This document shows positions 51,207 through 54,887 of a stretch of DNA of 54,887 nucleotides, in pieces (position 1 is the first letter of the stretch; every line of letters starts with the position of its first letter). The position numbers and the translations under genes were made by a program. This stretch comes from an uncultured Chloroflexales bacterium. GTDB taxonomy: Bacteria > Chloroflexota > Chloroflexia > Chloroflexales > Chloroflexaceae. The notes beneath the pieces are model-generated. The model worked only from the letters and a program-made list of their open reading frames with translations, did not search any database and was not told where the DNA came from. The stretch spans positions 1-54,887 of the forward strand of contig CAKZSI010000042.1 in NCBI GenBank assembly GCA_937918935.1. Direction: 5' to 3'.

Positions 51207-52772
51207 CTACCGGATCACAAACGGCGCCACCGCCGTAAACTCACTCCACTGGCCGTAGAACACCATCGAGGAAGTCCCCGGCGGCAGATCGCGACTGGTG
51301 AAGTTGACCGTCAAGGACCCGTCATCATCGGCGCGAAGGGTGTTGACAGCAACGACACGACCATCAGGCAAGTTGTACCAGACTCCCACCGGCTCACGCG
51401 GGACGAAGATCGGGCTTGCGAACCTGAACACCGCGCCCGCCGATCCCGCCGCTGGCTCGACCACCATGGCGTAAGTAGGACTGCCCTGTGCGGCGGGACC
51501 TACCGGGATCAGGAAGAGATTACCCTGACTGCGACCGCCTCTGCCGCCGTCCGTCCAGCGGAGTTGCACCCGGCCAGTGATAGTAGCTCCCTGTCGCGCG
51601 TTCTCGCGCACCACGAAGCGAATAGTTCCTCGCGTGCGCCCGGAACGGGTACCCAGCAGACCGCTGCGGATCACCAGCGAATCGCGGTTGACGGCTGCCA
51701 CCCACGTGGTTGGGACATCGAAGCTCGCATCAACCACTTGCAGGAGATCCGGATCGAACGGAAAGATGATCTCGGTGCTGCTTGCGGCGCCCCTTCCGAT
51801 GTTCGTGATCACGATCTCGAAGGCAATGATAGATCGTGGCGCCACGAACAGATTGAACGACGGACGGGTGACAACCCAGACATCAGCAGGTTCCGGGGAC
51901 AACTCAAGCGCCGGTGGCCCGATCCCCACGTCTTCGGCCAGGCCAAAGGCTCCCAGCAGGCTGACCGTCTCGCTGGCGCCGGGAGCGACCGTCCGGTCAT
52001 ATTGCAGACCGGCTGCCGTATCATGGAAACTCGAATTGATCGTGTTGTCGAAGCCTGGCCCAGGCGCACCATTGGCGCCGCCAATCCGGTTCCAGAAGGT
52101 GCTATAGAAAGCTTCCTGATAGGCGGTCGGCGGGGTGACAGGAATGAAGACCTGAACCGAGCGCTGATCCTGCGAGAGGGCGCCTACTGCGCCGGTGGGC
52201 GGATCAAAAAAGCCAAAGCCGGAATCGAGGACGTTCCCCGGGAAGTTGAGGTAGAGATCAGCGCCGTGAAAAATGCGCACGTTGCGGCTGGCCGATGATG
52301 TATTTCTGGCCGTGATCTCGACCCGGTACCGTGGCTCCCCATTCACATAGGTCGTTACCTGAGAGATGCGCACGCCGGAGGTCCCGGCATCCACCTCGGT
52401 TACGATCCTGAAGGGATCGGCCGCGGTACCTGAACCTGTCACCGGACCATTGGATACTGGCGTGAACGGACGCGGGGCAAACGCGCCGCCCGCTGGCGGC
52501 GTACTGCCGTAGACAACCCCATCTACCTGAACAAACGTACCTCCGGCGGTATTTCCGTAAAATTGATTGCGCCCGTCAAAATTCACCGCCATGGCCAGGG
52601 TATCCAGCACCGTTACCGTCAGGGGCGCACCGTTGATCGTCTGACCGGGAGCCTGCGCTGGAGCAGGGCCTCCCTCTCCTTTGCTTTGCGCCATCGCCAC
52701 GGGAAGCGTCAACCCGGCCATCATTACGTGCAGCACTACCATCACAACCAGAGTCACACGTCTGTAGAGCAT
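51207..52772 (-). CDS. Large secreted protein, unknown function
   Basis: 521 residues. A signal peptide with hydrophobic core VTLVVMVVLHVMMAGLTLPV is cleaved near AMA-QS (about residue 28). The mature protein is beta-rich with many Gly, Pro and Thr: an N-terminal half resembling choice-of-anchor or fibre-like domains (VNFDGRNQFYGNTAGGTFVQ, DLYLNFPGNVLDSGF), then a cohesin-like or DUF11-like sandwich (AFEIVITNIGRGAASSTEIIF). It ends APFVIR without a membrane anchor. No catalytic motif recognised. A stand-alone gene, with a hairpin after it and a long AT-rich gap before it. Confidence 0.75.
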   Translation of the reverse strand: MLYRRVTLVVMVVLHVMMAGLTLPVAMAQSKGEGGPAPAQAPGQTINGAPLTVTVLDTLAMAVNFDGRNQFYGNTAGGTFVQVDGVVYGSTPPAGGAFAPRPFTPVSNGPVTGSGTAADPFRIVTEVDAGTSGVRISQVTTYVNGEPRYRVEITARNTSSASRNVRIFHGADLYLNFPGNVLDSGFGFFDPPTGAVGALSQDQRSVQVFIPVTPPTAYQEAFYSTFWNRIGGANGAPGPGFDNTINSSFHDTAAGLQYDRTVAPGASETVSLLGAFGLAEDVGIGPPALELSPEPADVWVVTRPSFNLFVAPRSIIAFEIVITNIGRGAASSTEIIFPFDPDLLQVVDASFDVPTTWVAAVNRDSLVIRSGLLGTRSGRTRGTIRFVVRENARQGATITGRVQLRWTDGGRGGRSQGNLFLIPVGPAAQGSPTYAMVVEPAAGSAGAVFRFASPIFVPREPVGVWYNLPDGRVVAVNTLRADDDGSLTVNFTSRDLPPGTSSMVFYGQWSEFTAVAPFVIR

Positions 52773-52959
52773 GATAAGTGTCCGTTCCTATCTGATTACG
52801 GATCGACCGACACGACAAGCGCGACTCAGGACGCAGACAGAACAGGCTTCTACCGAATGAATAGCCAGGCGAAGCATCAGGCCCAGGTTTCCCGATACGA
52901 CCTCCTTTATCCAGGTTATTTGCCTGAAAGCATTGATGTCTAAAGTAACAAAAACTTTT

Positions 52960-53136
52960 TCGTTTGTCAAATAAATAAACAAGAATGTAGTAATTGTACA
53001 ACCCATCTTCCTACTACAATCAAGGCGCGCCAAACTTTGATATTTTTAAGCTTGCAATTTTAGATCTGCTTACAGCATAAGAATTCGCTTAAACACTACA
53101 GATTCGGGCCTGGCTTGAACGCCAGGTCTTTTTTTC
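52960..53136 (+). other. AT-rich intergenic stretch ending in an orphan terminator
   Basis: 52900-53100 is far more AT-rich than its surroundings and contains no credible gene. It ends in a plus-strand terminator. It may hold a small transcript or the trace of inserted DNA. Confidence 0.35.
53108..53136 (+). terminator. Orphan intrinsic terminator
   Basis: The hairpin CCTGGC..GCCAGG with loop TTGAAC is followed by seven or eight T. No plus-strand gene lies upstream for more than 2 kb; the nearest is the minus-strand secreted protein. Confidence 0.75.
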
Positions 53137-53179
53137 GTATACTACCCGTTACTGTATCTGTCTGCATACTACCAGGCGA

Positions 53180-53280
53180 TAGTGGAGACGACATAAAGAC
53201 CTGACCGGCAGGCACACAGACCTTCCCCGTGCACGCTGCCGAGTCCAGGCGTCTGCCTGTCAGATCTCAGATGCAGTCTT
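53180..53280. repeat. ~100-bp repeat upstream of the SDR gene
   Basis: GATAGTGGAGACGAC at the left, GCTGCCGAGTCCAGGCGTCT further on, then TCTCAG. It resembles 54305-54396 in the same order and spacing. Its structure is not recognised. Confidence 0.5.
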
Positions 53281-53443
53281 TTTTCAATTGTCTGGCAATA
53301 AAGAACTCGAACGGCCCGGTCACCGCGGCGGTCACTTACAGCAGCGCGCGGGGAACCTGCTCCCCGCTCTCCTCCAACCGACGCTGTTTACGTCAGACCT
53401 GATGCGGCTTCACCGCACAACGACAGGATACAGAGGGGGTCCC

Positions 53444-53462
53444 GGGAGCATGCAGCCCTCCC
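53444..53462. repeat. REP-like part-A palindrome, degenerate
   Basis: GGGAGCATGCAGCCCTCCC, within the 50-70 bases before the SDR start. Confidence 0.6.
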
Positions 53463-53512
53463 AAAGCTGCCCCTCCACGGTCCAATGTTACATCAGTGAA
53501 GGAACCAGACGT

Positions 53513-54295
53513 ATGAGTGAACTGGCGCTCGATGGAAGAGTGGTCATCATTACGGGGGCGAGTCGTGGCATTGGCAGGGCCACGGCGCTGGAACTGGCGC
53601 GCCGCGGGGCAACGGTGGTAGCCACAGTGCGCACCACGGAGGCAGCCGAGGAACTGGGCGAGGAACTGGCCCGGGTGAACGACCTGGGCTGGGCGCCGAT
53701 CTGTGATGTACGCAGCTACAGCCAGGTACGGGCCGTGGTCGAAGGCAGCCTGGAGCGGTTTGGACGGCTTGACATTCTGGTGAATAACGCCGGGATCATC
53801 GAACCGATCGGCTTTCTCGACGCGGTCGATCCAGAGGCATGGGCCACCGCGATTACGGTAAACCTGGTGGGCGCATTTCATGGCTGCCGGGCGGCGCTGC
53901 CGGTCATGGTACACCGGGGCGGCGGGGTGATCATCAACATCAGTTCGGGTGCGGCAAGCACGCCACGCGAGGGCTGGAGCGCCTACTGTGCCGCCAAGGC
54001 AGGCATGGCCATGCTGACCCGGTCGATCCGGCTGGAATTTGGCGAACGCGGTATTCGGGCCTACGGTTTGCGCCCGGGCGTGGTTGACACCGACATGCAG
54101 GCCACCATTCGGGCCTCGGGCATCAACGCCATCAGCCGGTTGCGCCGCGAGGACCTGGCCGATCCACGCATTCCAGCGCGGGCCGTAGCTTACCTCTGCC
54201 ATCCCACAGCGGCTGACCTGGCCGGCCAGGAAATCGATATCCGCGACCCCGCCTTTTGTAGCCGCGCCGGCCTCGATGAGACCAGTGGATCGTAG
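53513..54295 (+). CDS. SDR-family oxidoreductase
   Basis: 260 residues from ATG 53513; a longer open frame upstream is intergenic. A classic short-chain dehydrogenase: TGASRGIGRA (NAD(P) loop), CDVRS, NNAGII, the catalytic Ser in ININISSGAAS, YCAAK (catalytic Tyr and Lys) and RPGVVDTDM. The Arg near VATVRTTE suggests NADP preference, a weak inference. The substrate is unknown; close families include 3-oxoacyl-ACP reductases and sugar dehydrogenases. It is flanked on both sides by copies of a repeat of about 100 bp. Confidence 0.92.
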   Translation: MSELALDGRVVIITGASRGIGRATALELARRGATVVATVRTTEAAEELGEELARVNDLGWAPICDVRSYSQVRAVVEGSLERFGRLDILVNNAGIIEPIGFLDAVDPEAWATAITVNLVGAFHGCRAALPVMVHRGGGVIINISSGAASTPREGWSAYCAAKAGMAMLTRSIRLEFGERGIRAYGLRPGVVDTDMQATIRASGINAISRLRREDLADPRIPARAVAYLCHPTAADLAGQEIDIRDPAFCSRAGLDETSGS

Positions 54296-54304
54296 CCACC
54301 CACC

Positions 54305-54396
54305 GATAGCGGAGATGACGCCAGGACCTGTCAGGGAGGCCCGCGGGCTTTCCCTCTTGATGCTGCGGAGTCGTAGCGCCTACCCGGCAGGTCTCA
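54305..54396. repeat. ~100-bp repeat downstream of the SDR gene
   Basis: GATAGCGGAGATGAC at the left, GCTGCGGAGTCGTAGCGCCT further on, then TCTCAC, matching the element at 53180 in order and spacing. It lies between the SDR stop and the rRNA terminator. Confidence 0.5.
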
Positions 54397-54436
54397 CATA
54401 TTTAGCAGCTACTGGAGAGGAAGCGGCCTCCAGAAC

Positions 54437-54471
54437 AAAAAAGGTCGGAGGTGATACAATCACCCCCGACC
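54437..54471 (-). terminator. Terminator of the rRNA operon
   Basis: Minus strand: GGTCGGGGGTGAT, short loop, ATCACCTCCGACC, then TTTTTT. It begins just after the 5S gene. Confidence 0.9.
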
Positions 54472-54483
54472 CTATGATGGTAG

Positions 54484-54598
54484 CGTGCGTGGACCTACGT
54501 TCCCAGGGCTCAAACCCCAGTATCATCGGCGCTGCGGCGTTTCACGACCCGGTTCGGGATGGGACGGGGTGGGACCACCGCGCTCAACACACACGCAC
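54484..54598 (-). rRNA. rrf: 5S ribosomal RNA
   Basis: The minus strand contains the 5S signatures TCCCATCCCGAACCGGGTCG, GCCGATGATACTGGGG and CCCTGGGAACGTAGGTC. Helix I is GTGCGTG (5' end at 54598) with CACGCAC (3' end at about 54485). The 5' end follows the CCA of the tRNA with no gap. Confidence 0.93.
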
Positions 54599-54673
54599 TG
54601 GTAGCGGCGGCAGGATTCGAACCTGCGACCTTCGGGTTATGAGCCCGACGAGCTGCCACTGCTCCACGCCGCG
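54599..54673 (-). tRNA. tRNA-Met(CAT), initiator type
   Basis: The cloverleaf runs from 54673 (CGCGGCG acceptor) to the encoded CCA at 54599-54601. The anticodon CAT lies in the stem GGGCT-CAT-AACCC, whose three G:C pairs mark initiator tRNA. TTCGAAT is the T loop. Position 1 is C and position 72 is U, so the first pair is open, as in bacterial initiators (usually C-A). Confidence 0.93.
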
Positions 54674-54750
54674 CCGTACCAACCGCACATCCTCAGATTG
54701 TTCCAGGTAACGCGCACACTCGCCAAAACACCGCGCATCAGTTGGTAGGG

Positions 54751-54887
54751 AAGCCCTCGACTGTGCGCACGCCTGACCTGCACGTGTCGCCACGCGTCCA
54801 GTGGGCGCCGCTCAACCCAGTCATCTCCTGGGAGTCTTACCTGGCTAGACCAGCGAGAGCACTCATCTTGAGGCGCAGTTCCCACTT
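54751..54887 (-). rRNA. rrl: 23S ribosomal RNA, 3' end (partial)
   Basis: On the minus strand from the window edge: AAGTGGGAACTGCGCCTCAA, then GATGAG, GTAAGACTCCCAGGAGATGA, TTGAGCGGCGCCCACTGGAC and AGTCGAGGGCTT. These correspond to the last conserved helices of bacterial 23S rRNA. The 5' part lies beyond the right edge; the exact 3' end is placed by similarity at about 54751. Confidence 0.9.

Noticed and set aside
54276-54710. Open frames over the 5S, tRNA and 23S genes
   Set aside because: The region is structural RNA; the frames are accidental.

Overview
The window reads as chromosomal DNA of a GC-rich filamentous anoxygenic phototroph of the Chloroflexota, order Chloroflexales (Roseiflexaceae or Chloroflexaceae). 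The strongest pointer is a complete trifunctional propionyl-CoA synthase of about 1829 residues (26812-32301), the signature enzyme of the 3-hydroxypropionate bi-cycle. The genus cannot be fixed from the sequence alone. Most genes are housekeeping, set in short operons and separated by intergenic DNA unusually rich in small palindromic repeats.

Left end (1-3500) is accessory DNA: a cut-off REP-associated transposase, a ruined type I restriction gene (hsdR) broken by a stop codon and by copies of a 24-32 bp palindrome, an AT-rich cassette-like coding remnant followed by a candidate attC site, a mazE/mazF-type toxin-antitoxin pair with a palindromic promoter, and three 29-nt repeats with CRISPR-like spacing. 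From 3500 to 17600 come a zinc-ribbon protein, a TrmH/TrmJ-type RNA methyltransferase, a family X DNA polymerase with PHP domain, dprA, a four-gene minus-strand operon (giant membrane TPR protein, unknown protein, SUMF1-domain protein, Nudix hydrolase), a response regulator with GGDEF domain, a zinc alcohol dehydrogenase, fmt and an SCP2-domain protein.

From 17600 to 26500 lie an SH3-domain membrane protein, a PlsC acyltransferase, a DUF2231 membrane protein, a YigZ/IMPACT protein, a DUF1028 protein, a complete energy-coupling-factor cobalt/nickel transporter (cbiM-cbiQ-cbiO), a membrane-anchored glucosaminidase-like protein and a GNAT acetyltransferase. Propionyl-CoA synthase has its own promoter and a strong terminator. 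It is followed by a HAMP/STAS signalling protein, a MraY/WecA-type transferase and an O-antigen-ligase-like TPR protein (envelope polysaccharide), recN, and a small coiled-coil/J-like protein.

From 41300 to the end: a MarR regulator divergent from two DUF4491 membrane proteins and 5-formyltetrahydrofolate cyclo-ligase, a propeller lipoprotein, a diacylglycerol-kinase-family lipid kinase, a XerC/D-type recombinase, a T-box-controlled glycyl-tRNA synthetase, a small coiled-coil protein, tlyA, a winged-helix-like protein, a large secreted protein, an SDR oxidoreductase, and the 3' end of an rRNA operon on the minus strand in the order 23S, tRNA-fMet, 5S, terminator.

The most notable unexplained content is the set of dispersed repeats: the palindrome in hsdR, a pair of MITE-like elements of about 127 bp, a 33-nt hairpin family, a two-part REP-like element, and a pair of repeats of about 100 bp flanking the SDR gene. 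A candidate structured RNA lies between two near-identical promoters at 40.5-40.8 kb. No clearly new multi-gene system could be proven from sequence reading alone.
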